DNA from: Halochromatium sp.
GTDB taxonomy: Bacteria > Pseudomonadota > Gammaproteobacteria > Chromatiales > Chromatiaceae
Assembly: GCA_010912705.1 (NCBI GenBank)
Contig: POWB01000001.1
Location: 186,001-250,000, forward strand
DNA length: 64,000 nt
Direction of reading: 5' to 3'
Each line of letters begins with the position of its first letter. The first letter of the stretch is position 1. The position numbers and the translations under genes were made by a program. The notes under the pieces are model-generated. The model was not told the DNA's origin and made no database searches. It saw only the letters and a program-made list of their open reading frames with translations. This document shows, piece by piece, positions 46,849 to 55,288 of the stretch.

Positions 46849-48333
46849 TCAAAAGGGTTGAATATAAGCATGGAATTCCGTCCCCATTGCAACACTAAAA
46901 CCTGTCTTCATTGTAATTGAACGGCTCGCTGTGCAGCTTACTGGTTGCTCAGCATTAAATATTCGATAATCCAAGACCTCATCCGTTCCGCCGCAAATCT
47001 CAATGGCAATAGGGCTATCAGTCCATTCGTCGGCACCAATATCGACTGCCGCGCCAATTATGCGGTCGTCACCGTCCATATCGGTCTCGGGAAGGGCGGG
47101 GGCAACGCTATCACCGGCATCGATCATAGGGGAGCCCGAGGCAAGGTGCATATCAGGATCGGCGAATTGAGGGTCGATTTTGTTCAGATTGCTGGGATCT
47201 AGAGTATAGGGATCTGTGGTTAAAAAACCAGCGGTGCTTTGATCGAGGTTATTGTTGTACAGATCGAGCCCGCTCCCGTCGTTATAGAGATAAAGATCGT
47301 TCCCCTCCATGGCCATGTTGGCCCAGAACAGGTTATTGTAACCGTGAGTAACAGAGCCGTAAAAGGCACCCCCCTTCTCACCCGCTTGGTTGTTGGCAAA
47401 GCTGTTATTGATCAGATCGTCGACATGCTCAACTGACAGGCCGCCACCATTACCATATCTCGATGTGTTATCGCTAAAGCGGTTGTTGGTTATGATCACC
47501 TCGTCCGGATGCTCTCCTCCAAGTACGCTAAATTTCATATTTAAGCCACCTCCCTCATAAGACGCCGTGTTTTGTAAGAACAGGTTGCTATCCAATAGTG
47601 CCTGCGTTCCGCCTTCAACACAGAGACCGCCGCCAGTTTCTCCTCCCTCGTTGGCAATAAACTCGTTGCTTGTAATCTCGAGTTTGGCAGTACTTGAAAG
47701 ATACAAGCCTCCACACCAGTAGTCGGTACCATTGTTGGAAAAACTATTGTTGGTAAGATTCGCTCCGCTCATGGCACGGACATAGGCTCCACCCGCAACA
47801 TCAGTAGCCCAATTGCCGTCGAAATGATTCTGCAACAGGTCCGCCCGGCCTAACACATCAACAAAAGCGCCACCACCTATGTCGCCACCAAAACTATCAG
47901 ATGTATTAGACTCAAACCGATTATCTGCCAACACCAGGTCACCATTGCTAGCAGCCCACAGGCCGCCATCGTGCCCATTTCGTATCGTCACCCCTTCCAG
48001 TTCAAGATTCGTGTCCCAACCAGTCGCATCAAGTGTGAGGGATCGTCCCCGCGTGTTGGCGTCGAGTACCGTATTCAGGGGATCAAGCGAACGCGAGGAA
48101 CAGCCTGCGTCATAGCCGCCACGGATGGCCAGTGCCCAATCCTCTTCGCTCTCAAAGCCAAAGGAGCCCAGGTAGGTGCCCTTAACGAGCCAAATCTCAT
48201 CCGCCTCACTATTCGCTGCGGCCACAGCCAAGGCGTCTTGCAAGTAAGTCGCGTCACTCACGCAGAAGTTTGTAGCCCACAGTGTCCCCGAAAAAATTGT
48301 CACCGAGATGCCCAGGATCAGTGCTTTTCTCAT
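46849..48333 (-). CDS. Secreted right-handed beta-helix protein (cassette A)
   Basis: The 494-residue protein has a signal peptide (KALILGISVTIFSGTLWA). Its body is a series of beta-helix rungs with repeated NN-x-F-x-N and GGG motifs (GGGLCVEGGTQALLDSNLF, NNRFSDNTSRYGNGGGL), like choice-of-anchor Q or pectate-lyase-type surface proteins. It ends with a short domain (SRSITMKTGFSVAMGTEFHA) like the 3-coathanger stack found at C-termini of secreted proteins. GGAGAG precedes the ATG. It lies between attC2 and attC1 in the canonical cassette direction. The function is unknown; adhesion or glycan binding is a guess. Confidence 0.75.
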   Translation of the reverse strand: MRKALILGISVTIFSGTLWATNFCVSDATYLQDALAVAAANSEADEIWLVKGTYLGSFGFESEEDWALAIRGGYDAGCSSRSLDPLNTVLDANTRGRSLTLDATGWDTNLELEGVTIRNGHDGGLWAASNGDLVLADNRFESNTSDSFGGDIGGGAFVDVLGRADLLQNHFDGNWATDVAGGAYVRAMSGANLTNNSFSNNGTDYWCGGLYLSSTAKLEITSNEFIANEGGETGGGLCVEGGTQALLDSNLFLQNTASYEGGGLNMKFSVLGGEHPDEVIITNNRFSDNTSRYGNGGGLSVEHVDDLINNSFANNQAGEKGGAFYGSVTHGYNNLFWANMAMEGNDLYLYNDGSGLDLYNNNLDQSTAGFLTTDPYTLDPSNLNKIDPQFADPDMHLASGSPMIDAGDSVAPALPETDMDGDDRIIGAAVDIGADEWTDSPIAIEICGGTDEVLDYRIFNAEQPVSCTASRSITMKTGFSVAMGTEFHAYIQPF

Positions 48334-48342
48334 ATTTACTCT

Positions 48343-48376
48343 CCTACTTCTTTCTTCTTTCTTCTTTCTTCTTTCT
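48343..48376. repeat. CTTCTTT-type repeats at cassette A start
   Basis: About five head-to-tail copies of a seven-base CT-rich unit lie 10-45 bases upstream of the cassette A start, between it and attC2. They could affect expression through copy-number change, which is speculation. Confidence 0.75.
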
Positions 48377-48451
48377 TTCTAACGACCAAGCTCAGCCGAC
48401 GACCGCTGAGCGATAGCGAAGCGGGCGGTCGGCTGAAGCGGCTTGTTATGC
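48377..48451 (-). repeat. Integron attC site 2
   Basis: TTCTAAC and GTTATGC bound a 75-base palindrome with arms AAGCTCAGCCGACGACC and GGTCGGCTGAAGCGGCTT. The right arm has the extra base, as in attC1. Confidence 0.85.
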
Positions 48452-48467
48452 AAATCTGGAACCTATC

Positions 48468-48743
48468 ATGGAAATCACTTTCTCTCGAAAGAACAAGCGT
48501 CAGCAGTGGCATATCTACTCGGCTGGCTACGGAAGCCCCGCTTGCTGCAACACGCCTTCCTTTGCACCGCGCGAGAACTGGATGCATGGACTCATCGAGG
48601 TTGACGAGAGCATTGAGGATAGCCGTCTTGTTGTTCTTGATATGCGTGGAGAACGTGTCTATGACCCTGATGACGTTTGCGGAACTTGCAAGAAGACACT
48701 GATTTCTTCTCTCAAGAGATTGCGCAGACTTGGCAAGATCTGA
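48468..48743 (+). CDS. Unknown small protein (cassette B)
   Basis: I do not recognise this 91-residue protein. It is soluble, with three or four Cys (SPACCNTP, DDVCGTCKK) that could bind metal, and a basic C-terminus (SSLKRLRRLGKI). The gene fills the cassette between attC2 and attC3: it starts 16 bases after one and stops four bases before the other. It reads on the plus strand, opposite to the direction implied by the attC arms. Confidence 0.65.
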   Translation: MEITFSRKNKRQQWHIYSAGYGSPACCNTPSFAPRENWMHGLIEVDESIEDSRLVVLDMRGERVYDPDDVCGTCKKTLISSLKRLRRLGKI

Positions 48744-48746
48744 TCT

Positions 48747-48851
48747 GCATAACGACAAGCTAAGGCGCGCCAAACCGCGCCACCACTGACCCTGAACTTT
48801 TAAACCAAGCTCAATGCGCGGTTTGGCGTCGCCTTGAGCTTATTGTTAGCT
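48747..48851 (-). repeat. Integron attC site 3
   Basis: GCATAAC and GTTAGCT bound a 105-base palindrome. Arms AAGCTAAGGCGCGCCAAACC and GGTTTGGCGTCGCCTTGAGC pair with the extra base on the right. It is longer than the others because of the central loop. Confidence 0.85.
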
Positions 48852-48861
48852 TTGGCTTGCC

Positions 48862-49266
48862 ATGAAACGTATATTCAACCCTATTGATTTCTCTAGCTGG
48901 TCTTTACCGGAAAGCGAGAAACTTCTTAAAACAATTGATCTCGCTGTAAAAAAAGCAGCATCTGAAGCTGTTAAATATGCCTTCGAGAACGAAGAAGGGA
49001 GATTAAGTTTCCCGGTTATTTGGGCGCCTAATTCAGATGGGCGTAGACACCAGGCGGTAAAAGACCCTTTAGACGTGTACGTTGAAATACCGCTCGGCGA
49101 ATTTGAAGACGAAGGCCCTGAATACATTTTCAATCTACGCGAAGCATTAAAAGATGACATTGATATCTGCGCCGAGGACGGCTCTTTTGCTCGAGGGCTA
49201 GAAATGTTACGCGACAGCTTAAGGGAGCTTGCTCGCGAGATTGATGATGCGCTTCCCAAAAGCTAA
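48862..49266 (+). CDS. Unknown acidic protein (cassette C)
   Basis: This 134-residue protein is not recognised. It is acidic and mixed alpha/beta, beginning MKRIFNPIDFSSWSLPESEK and ending in an acidic helix (SLRELAREIDDALPKS). The gene fills the cassette between attC3 and attC4, its stop overlapping attC4. The plus-strand direction is opposite to attC polarity, as for cassette B. Base composition is more AT-rich than the chromosome. Confidence 0.65.
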   Translation: MKRIFNPIDFSSWSLPESEKLLKTIDLAVKKAASEAVKYAFENEEGRLSFPVIWAPNSDGRRHQAVKDPLDVYVEIPLGEFEDEGPEYIFNLREALKDDIDICAEDGSFARGLEMLRDSLRELAREIDDALPKS

Positions 49267-49332
49267 CGCCAAGCTCAGCCGAGCCGGTTGAGCGAGAGCG
49301 AAACCGGCTTCGGCTGGAGCACCGTGTTAGCA
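49261..49332 (-). repeat. Integron attC site 4
   Basis: AGCTAAC and GTTAGCA bound 72 bases whose central ~50 bases (GCTCAGCCGAGCCGGTTG onward) are identical to attC1. The extra base is again on the right arm. Confidence 0.88.
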
Positions 49333-49390
49333 ATATAATTGACTAGATTCAGTTTCAAAGCTATCCGCCTGCTTGGTTTTTTTAGCAAAT

Positions 49391-50140
49391 TTATTTAGTA
49401 ATCCAGCCCTGGTTGGTACATATATACATACTGCCATAAATCTCGTCAATAACTATACGACCATTATGCGAAGCATTAGCACAATCTAATGCAGGCGGTG
49501 GGTTACCTGATGTGACGTCTAGTTTAATATAGCCGCCCTTAACTTCTATTTGCGGTTTAGATTGGGGGCTATCAACAATAAACTCAACTTGATCGATATG
49601 AATGCCGCGACTATCACTTGCGGTTTGATCTCCCGAAAAAAAGATTGTAATTATTTCGCCAGAAAAGACATCAAAAGAAACTTCGTTATTTATCCAACTA
49701 TTCTGATTCGCTAAAATAGCCGTATTAGGTACGAGTTCTCCAGAAAGAGACCCCTCTACTTTATATGTTCCTGAACCAACATCTCTTAACCAGGCATCAA
49801 AACGAAATTTAGCTACAGTATTAATTAGATCTGGAACTGTGAAACTTTGACTTGCCGTTACTGTGCCGCCAAGCTGTAGAGAGTGAATTTCATAGTGTTG
49901 GCCTGTATTGATGCCATCTGATCCAGTTTCAGGTGATTGCAATTTACCTTGAGTCCAGATTTCAAAGGCTGTATCTGTAGTTTCCCAACCAGGAATTGCT
50001 TCAAGCTGAGAACTGTCAACTGTTGTGACTGGTAACTCAAACTCTCCATTTTCAACAAGATTTATCGAAGTTGCATATGAATTTTCAGCAAAGTGGAAAA
50101 ATGCAAAAACGATAATAATAAATGATACTGGTTTTTTCAT
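49391..50140 (-). CDS. Secreted beta-sandwich protein (cassette D)
   Basis: The 249-residue product has a signal peptide (SFIIIVFAFFHFAENSYA) and a DUF642 or choice-of-anchor-like domain: NLVENGEFELPV, AIPGWETTDTAFEIW and GINTGQHYEIHSLQLGG are typical of galactose-binding-like folds. The C-terminus (ALDCANASHNGRIVIDEIYG, then a Trp-ended strand) is a separate small module. ATG 50140 with AAGGG upstream is preferred over TTG 50155. It lies between attC5 and attC4 in the cassette direction. The ligand is unknown. Confidence 0.7.
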   Translation of the reverse strand: MKKPVSFIIIVFAFFHFAENSYATSINLVENGEFELPVTTVDSSQLEAIPGWETTDTAFEIWTQGKLQSPETGSDGINTGQHYEIHSLQLGGTVTASQSFTVPDLINTVAKFRFDAWLRDVGSGTYKVEGSLSGELVPNTAILANQNSWINNEVSFDVFSGEIITIFFSGDQTASDSRGIHIDQVEFIVDSPQSKPQIEVKGGYIKLDVTSGNPPPALDCANASHNGRIVIDEIYGSMYICTNQGWITK

Positions 50141-50158
50141 TGATGTACCCTTCAATAC

Positions 50159-50217
50159 CGCTAACGTTGCAAATCAGCCGCCGACGCAGGAGGTCGGCTG
50201 GATTTGCCTTGTTAGGC
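50159..50217 (-). repeat. Integron attC site 5
   Basis: CGCTAAC and GTTAGGC bound a compact 59-base palindrome with arms CAAATCAGCC and GGCTGGATTTG. The single extra base lies on the right, matching the polarity of the other four. Confidence 0.87.
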
Positions 50218-50237
50218 AATACTTAATCAATTCCTCT

Positions 50238-50501
50238 TTAACTAAAATCTGTTTCATGACAGGTCTTGCATATGCCATTATGAAATTCTTCCGCGGCGCT
50301 TTGACAGTAATAACATATGCCAATTTTTTCCCCAATATTTTCCAATATTTCTCCTGGGTTACAGTCATATTGATACGACATTCTCAGAATATCGAAAATT
50401 AAGTTTTGAGTTTTTTCTTTACCTAAAAACTGGAATACTGACTCCTTTTCAAGGATTTTCAGTATATCATTCAGCATATAGCTACCACTATGATTAGACA
50501 T
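50238..50501 (-). CDS. Small zinc-ribbon-like protein (cassette E)
   Basis: The 87-residue protein is unrecognised but ends in a likely zinc site, CYYC-x13-CKTC. The N-terminal 60 residues look helical (LNDILKILEKESVFQFLGKE). ATG 50501 is preceded by GAGGG. Its stop lies 20 bases before attC5, as expected for a cassette gene in the canonical direction. It is the outermost cassette gene on the side where an integrase would be expected. Confidence 0.65.
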   Translation of the reverse strand: MSNHSGSYMLNDILKILEKESVFQFLGKEKTQNLIFDILRMSYQYDCNPGEILENIGEKIGICYYCQSAAEEFHNGICKTCHETDFS

Positions 50502-51029
50502 ACTCTACCCTCACGCTAATCGACACCTTGAAGGTGATAAAATTCAACTTCATACCTGCTCATTTTTCATTTATCGACGAATGCATAACAGTTAATTAGA
50601 CAGAATGTGGGTCGGGCGTGCTAGGCAGATTCCGTGCTAACAGAGATAGGCAGAATCCGTCTACTCAGCTCAGCGCCTCGGCAAAACCACACGCGCACGC
50701 ACAAGCACCCCGTTACAAACTGCAGATGCAGAACAAGTGCCGTTGTTGCTATACAGAAATCCGACCGGTCCCCACCGATCAGCGATGACGATACATCCAC
50801 GGTTGTTGGCGCTCCCCTACCATTAATCAGATCCCCTGAACCTGAGCGCATGTAGCGCCTTCGCCGAGTCTAGCGGTTATGGCTGGCAGGAATAAACACC
50901 AACAGGTGTTTGATCCAGTCAGAATTACAGAGAGTTGATCTGGATCACCGTTCGTGTCAGCCGTGGTGATCCACTCGCCCAATGCTATTTGCTGCCAGGT
51001 CTCTGCGTCCGCGTCCTGATAAGACTGGG
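50502..51029. other. Gene-poor edge of the cassette array
   Basis: I see no convincing gene in this 528-base stretch. CGCTAAT (50514-50520) and GCATAAC (50583-50589) resemble attC or attI core half-sites but lack paired arms, so they may be remnants. A 13-base direct repeat with one mismatch (TAGGCAGATTCCG) stands at 50622-50634 and 50647-50659. No integrase gene is present. Confidence 0.4.
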
Positions 51030-51240
51030 TCAGCGACGCCGCCATTCCTAATGGCCGTTGATGGTCGCCCGGCTTGCTCCAGATCCCCAGCCCGGCAACT
51101 TTGGCGCTGGCCTCGGCGCTGGTATAGCTGCGATCGGAACAATAGCGCCGATACACCGCTGCTTTCCCGGTCTCGACCATCGACCGGTTGATGAAGGTGC
51201 CACTGGTCGGATCGATGACCTCAGCAACCTTGGCCCTTGG
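51030..51240 (-). pseudogene. 3' fragment of a thermonuclease-like (SNase) gene
   Basis: The frame gives AEVIDPTSGTFINRSMVETG, then AAVYRRYCSD and GIWSKPGDHQRP, the C-terminal half of staphylococcal-nuclease-like proteins, which usually end PWEWR. Here a one-base insertion around 51048-51051 replaces the Trp codon; the next frame reads E-W-R-R-R-stop, ending at 51030. The N-terminal half is missing and the sequence joins a YdjM-like remnant at about 51236. Confidence 0.7.
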
Positions 51241-51542
51241 TCATCATGTCGCACCAACTGTGGCTGACCCAGCCAGCGATCAGGGCGAGCGCGTAGCCAC
51301 CCGGCAGCAGCCACCAGGCGAGCAGGCCGGCGATGCCCTGCAACAGCAATGAATGGGTGAAGGTGCGGTGGCCGACATAGCGCTCGGGCGTGCCCGAGTT
51401 CAGGCGCAGCACCCGGCCGATGTAACTGGCGCGCGTGTCGAGATCCGGGATCAAGCCGCCGAGCAGCGCAACGGAGGGGGCGGCGCGCTCAAGCGCATCC
51501 CGGAGCCGTTTTAAGCCCCGCTTCGGTCTGGAGAATAACGCT
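51221..51542 (-). pseudogene. YdjM-like membrane protein remnant
   Basis: The frame encodes ALLGGLIPDLDTRASYIGR, YVGHRTFTHSLLLQGIAG and IAGWVSHSWCDMMTK, matching the metal-binding core of YdjM-type inner-membrane proteins (DUF457). It has no ATG start, with an in-frame stop just upstream of 51542, and it breaks off after MMTK where nuclease sequence begins. It is therefore truncated at both ends. Confidence 0.65.
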
Positions 51543-51566
51543 TAGGCCTGATCCTCCAAAGCGGTC

Positions 51567-52019
51567 TTAGACCAGATCGCCAAGCTCCAACTCCAAGCCA
51601 TCCAGCATCGACGGCCTGATTCGGTACGGCGCTTCAAGCTGAACGCTTGTTTGGTAGGCACCGTTCTCGGGTTGCCGATACACCCAGATGGCCCGCGCGG
51701 GGATGTCGATCAGCCAGGCCTCGGGGATGCCAAATCGGGCATACAGCGGCAGCTTGCACTCCCGGTCATAACGAACGCTGCTGTCGGCGATCTCGATCAC
51801 GAGTAAGACATCGTCGGCCTGCGGATGCACGGCGGTGTAGAAATCGTCCCGCGGCTTGAGCACGGCGATGTCGGGCTGGGGTGCGCTGAGATCACCGAGC
51901 AGGATCGGATCTTGGGTAGAGACGATGGCGCGCCTGCCGATGGCTTCGATGAGCAAACAGGTCAGCCTAGTGCGCTCCCTCAGTCTCGGCAAACAACCAA
52001 TCGCCGTTCTCTGCGACAA
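51567..52019 (-). pseudogene. Uma2-family nuclease-fold gene, N-terminally truncated
   Basis: The 150 residues match the Uma2 (DUF820) family from the middle onward: RAIVSTQDPI, APQPDIAVLKPRDDFY, VLLVIEIADSSVRYDRE and CKLPLYARFGIPEAWLID. About 50-60 N-terminal residues found in relatives are absent, and the only start is TTG 52019 without a good ribosome-binding site. The upstream sequence is now the adenosine-kinase leader. A shortened but expressed protein cannot be ruled out. Confidence 0.65.
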
Positions 52020-52050
52020 TGTGCGCTGTCACAGTCAACATAGGAAGAGT

Positions 52051-53040
52051 ATGAGTACCTACGACGTCTACGCCCTCGGCAACGCACTGGTGGATATGGA
52101 GTACGAGATCAGCCCCGGCGATCTCCAACACCTGAATATCGATAAGGGCGTCATGACCCTCGTCGATGAGGCACATCAGCTGCGCATCATGGACCACCTC
52201 CGCGAACATCATCACCAACGCGGCTCGGGTGGCTCGGCGGCGAACTCGGTGATCGCGCTCAGCCAGCTCGGTGGCCGTGGCTACTACGCCTGTAAGGTCG
52301 CCGACGACGATCTCGGCCACTTCTACATGAAAGACCTGCGCGAGGGCGGCGTCGCCACCCTCGACGGCGGCTTTCTGGACAAGGGCGACACCGGCCGCTG
52401 TGTCGTCTTGGTCACGCCCGACTCGGACCGGACCATGTGCACCTATCTGGGCATCAGCGGTAATCTATCGGTGCATGAGGTCGAGGTGCGGTCCCTGCAC
52501 GCGGCCAAATGGTTCTACACCGAGGGCTACCTGGTCACCTCCGACACCGCCCGAGTCGCGGCCATCGAGGCCCGCCGCGCAGCAGAGCATGGTGGCGTGC
52601 GCACCGCGCTCTCGCTCTCTGACCCAAACATGGTCAAGTTCTTCAAGGCTGGGCTGAAGGAGATGATCGGCGACGGCGTCGACCTGATCTTTGCCAATGA
52701 AGAAGAGGCCATGGGCATGGCCGAGACCAATGATCTCAACGAGGCGGTCGCGTATCTGAAGACGCTGAGCAAGGAGTTCGCGATCACCCGCGGCCCCAAG
52801 GGCGCGCTGGTCTTCGATGGCCAGGAGCTGATCGACATCGATCCAGTGCCGGTCAAGCCGGTGGATACGGTCGGTGCGGGCGATATGTTTGCCGGTGCCT
52901 TCCTCTACGGCTTGACCCAAGGTTGGAGCCACAAGCGCGCTGGCGACCTGGCCTCGGCGGCCTCGGCGAAACTGGTCACCAGTCTCGGACCGCGGCTGAG
53001 CAAGGAAGACACCCAAGCGATCCTCAAGTCATTCGTCTGA
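52051..53040 (+). CDS. PfkB-family adenosine kinase-type sugar kinase
   Basis: ATG 52051, with GGAAGAG upstream, gives 329 residues beginning MSTYDVYALGNALVDMEYEI. The PfkB signatures are GSGGSAANSVIALSQLGG near residue 55 and DTVGAGDMFAGAFLYGL near residue 272, which contains the catalytic Asp. ITRGPKGALVFDG is the ATP-site strand. It most resembles the adenosine kinase branch, which returns adenosine to AMP, for example after SAM-dependent methylation; other nucleoside or sugar substrates are possible. It is monocistronic here. Confidence 0.85.
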   Translation: MSTYDVYALGNALVDMEYEISPGDLQHLNIDKGVMTLVDEAHQLRIMDHLREHHHQRGSGGSAANSVIALSQLGGRGYYACKVADDDLGHFYMKDLREGGVATLDGGFLDKGDTGRCVVLVTPDSDRTMCTYLGISGNLSVHEVEVRSLHAAKWFYTEGYLVTSDTARVAAIEARRAAEHGGVRTALSLSDPNMVKFFKAGLKEMIGDGVDLIFANEEEAMGMAETNDLNEAVAYLKTLSKEFAITRGPKGALVFDGQELIDIDPVPVKPVDTVGAGDMFAGAFLYGLTQGWSHKRAGDLASAASAKLVTSLGPRLSKEDTQAILKSFV

Positions 53041-53167
53041 TTCAACGCCCCACGACCGCGCCGAATTGTGCTCGCAATCGGCGCGGTCAATCGCCGGTTC
53101 GGCAGTGGTCGGTGTCATGGATGCAGGCTCACTAGCCAACGCCAGGTCGTGGCGCAGGCAGCATACC

Positions 53168-53770
53168 TCATTCTGCTCCCGACCTGGGTTCCGCCAGCGC
53201 CAGCGCAAAATCCACATCTTCGTACAAATCCGCCAAGCGAAAGCAAGCATCCAGGCTGCTCAAGCACAACTCGGCATCCTCACCGGCAAAACTGAACAGT
53301 TCCCAACGCTGTTGGGTGTTTTTGCGAAACAGATCGACATGGTATTCGGATTGGTCAATCAAGACATATTCCCGCAGGCTATCCATCTGGCGGTAATACT
53401 CAACCTTTTTACCACGATCATAGGCTTCCTTGCTGTTTGACAAGACTTCGATAATCAAGAGCAGATGGCGTTTGCTGTGATTCCGTTTTCGGTCTTCGTC
53501 ATCACAGGTCACCATGACATCCGGGTAGAGGTATTTGGTGTCGTCGGCCTGAGCCTTCATTTCCCCCAGGTAGGTGCGACATCCTGAACCGCGAAGATGG
53601 GACTTGAGCAGGGCCGCGGCATTCAAACCAATGAATGCATGGGCATCACTACCACCCGCCATGGCATAGCGTTCGCCATCAATGTATTCATGGCGAATGT
53701 CGGCCAGTTTCTCGCCTGCCAGATACGCATCAGTCGTGATGGTCAGTCGTTCAGCGTCAGCGCTTGGCAT
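53168..53770 (-). CDS. Uma2-family restriction-endonuclease-fold protein
   Basis: This 200-residue protein is a full-length Uma2 (DUF820) member. Its blocks are RHEYIDGERYAMAGGSDAH, LYPDVMVTCDDED and LLIIEVLSNSKEAYDRGKK, giving the D...E-x-L pattern of a PD-(D/E)XK nuclease fold, then REYVLIDQSEYHVDLF. The family is common in phototrophs and cyanobacteria and of unknown role. I use ATG 53770 over TTG 53776. It sits between the adenosine-kinase gene and nuoN and belongs to a different branch from the truncated copy at 51567. Confidence 0.8.
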   Translation of the reverse strand: MPSADAERLTITTDAYLAGEKLADIRHEYIDGERYAMAGGSDAHAFIGLNAAALLKSHLRGSGCRTYLGEMKAQADDTKYLYPDVMVTCDDEDRKRNHSKRHLLLIIEVLSNSKEAYDRGKKVEYYRQMDSLREYVLIDQSEYHVDLFRKNTQQRWELFSFAGEDAELCLSSLDACFRLADLYEDVDFALALAEPRSGAE

Positions 53771-53824
53771 GTGCAACGCGATGGCACATAAAACGCGAGG
53801 CTTAGCCCCGCGCCCCAGTTTCAG

Positions 53825-55276
53825 TTAGACCGCAAAGGCTTGCTGGCAAAGTGAGAACAGCGCAGCCGGATACATCCCGAGCAGCAGGATCGCGGCGCCA
53901 TTGAAGGTAATAGCGACCCGCGCACTGGCACTGGTGACCACCGGAACCTCGGTGATCGGCTTATCGAAGTAGATCAGCTTGATCACGCGCAGATAGTAGA
54001 AGGCGCCGATGATCGAGAAGATCACCGCAACAATCGCCAGCCAGACCATCCCTTGCGCAATGATCGCCTCGAGCACCAGCAGCTTGGCGACAAAGCCAAC
54101 CATCGGCGGCACACCGGCCATCGAGAACATGATCAGCGCCATCATCGCGCCGAGCCAGGGATCGCGGTCAGATAGGCCCTTGAGATCATCGAGTTCCTGC
54201 ACGTCCTGCCCCTTATTAGAGATCAGCAGCAGCACGCCAAAGGCACCCGCCGACATCAGCGCATAGACCACTGAATAGAACATCGCCGAGGCATAGCCCT
54301 GCTCGCTACCGGCCAGCAGGCCAAGGAAGATGAAGCCGACATGGGAGATCGTCGAGTAGGCGAGCATGCGCTTGATGTTCTTCTGCGCGATCGCGACGAC
54401 GTTGCCGAGCGCCAAGGAGAGCACCGAGAGGATCACTAGGATCTCGCCCCAGTCGGTCTGTAGGCCGCCCAGGGCCTCAATCAGGATGCGTGCGGCCATG
54501 GCGAAGGCAGCGATCTTGGGGGCGCTAGACAGGAACAGCACGATTGGAGTCGGCGCGCCCTGATAGACATCCGGCATCCACATGTGAAAGGGCACCGCGC
54601 CGAACTTGAAGGCGATACCGATAAGCGCAAACACCAGCCCAAAGACCAGAATCTGCTCATTGACCTCGTCGCTGGCCACGGCCGCGGCGACATCGGCAAA
54701 GGCGAAACCGCCTGAGGCGCCGTAGAGCATCGAGATACCATAGAGCAGCATTCCAGAGCCTAGGGCACCCAGGACAAAATACTTCATCGCCGCCTCAGCG
54801 CCTGCTTTAGAGTCACGGTCGAAGGCGACCAGCGCGTAGAGGCAGAGCGAGAGCAGTTCCAACCCAAGGTACAGCGTCAGGAAGCCGTTTGCCGAGACCA
54901 TGATCAGCATCCCAAGCACCGCGAACAACAGCAGTACATGGTATTCGCCAACCCACATATCACGATCGCGCATGTAGTCCTTGGCATAGACGAAGGTCAG
55001 CAAGGACACGATCAGGATCGCACCCTTGAGCAGATCGCTCATCGGATCACGGACGAAGCTTTCGCTAAAGGCCGCTGTCGGCACTGAGCCACCGATGAAG
55101 CCGACCGCAAGCAGCGCTGCCACCAATCCGATGATGGTCAGGCTGTGGTTGCTCTCCTTTTGATCAGGACGGGTATAGAGATCGGCGATCAGCACGGTAC
55201 AGGCGGTGATCAAGATCACCAGCTCGGGCAGGATCGCCAGAAGCGAAGCAGAAATCGAGGGCGTGAGCGTCGTCAT
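53825..55276 (-). CDS. nuoN: NADH-quinone oxidoreductase subunit N
   Basis: NuoN is one of three antiporter-like proton-pumping subunits of complex I in the inner membrane. The 483-residue protein has about 14 helices with conserved charged residues in FKFGAVPFHMWMPDVYQGAP and NIKRMLAYSTISHVGF. It is the last nuo gene and starts 12 bases after nuoM. Confidence 0.95.
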   Translation of the reverse strand: MTTLTPSISASLLAILPELVILITACTVLIADLYTRPDQKESNHSLTIIGLVAALLAVGFIGGSVPTAAFSESFVRDPMSDLLKGAILIVSLLTFVYAKDYMRDRDMWVGEYHVLLLFAVLGMLIMVSANGFLTLYLGLELLSLCLYALVAFDRDSKAGAEAAMKYFVLGALGSGMLLYGISMLYGASGGFAFADVAAAVASDEVNEQILVFGLVFALIGIAFKFGAVPFHMWMPDVYQGAPTPIVLFLSSAPKIAAFAMAARILIEALGGLQTDWGEILVILSVLSLALGNVVAIAQKNIKRMLAYSTISHVGFIFLGLLAGSEQGYASAMFYSVVYALMSAGAFGVLLLISNKGQDVQELDDLKGLSDRDPWLGAMMALIMFSMAGVPPMVGFVAKLLVLEAIIAQGMVWLAIVAVIFSIIGAFYYLRVIKLIYFDKPITEVPVVTSASARVAITFNGAAILLLGMYPAALFSLCQQAFAV

Positions 55277-55288
55277 GACTGGGGTCCG

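Noticed and set aside
50827..51029. Open frame extending the nuclease remnant by about 65 residues.
   Set aside because: It is read-through caused by the frameshift at 51048-51051 and has no family-like sequence.
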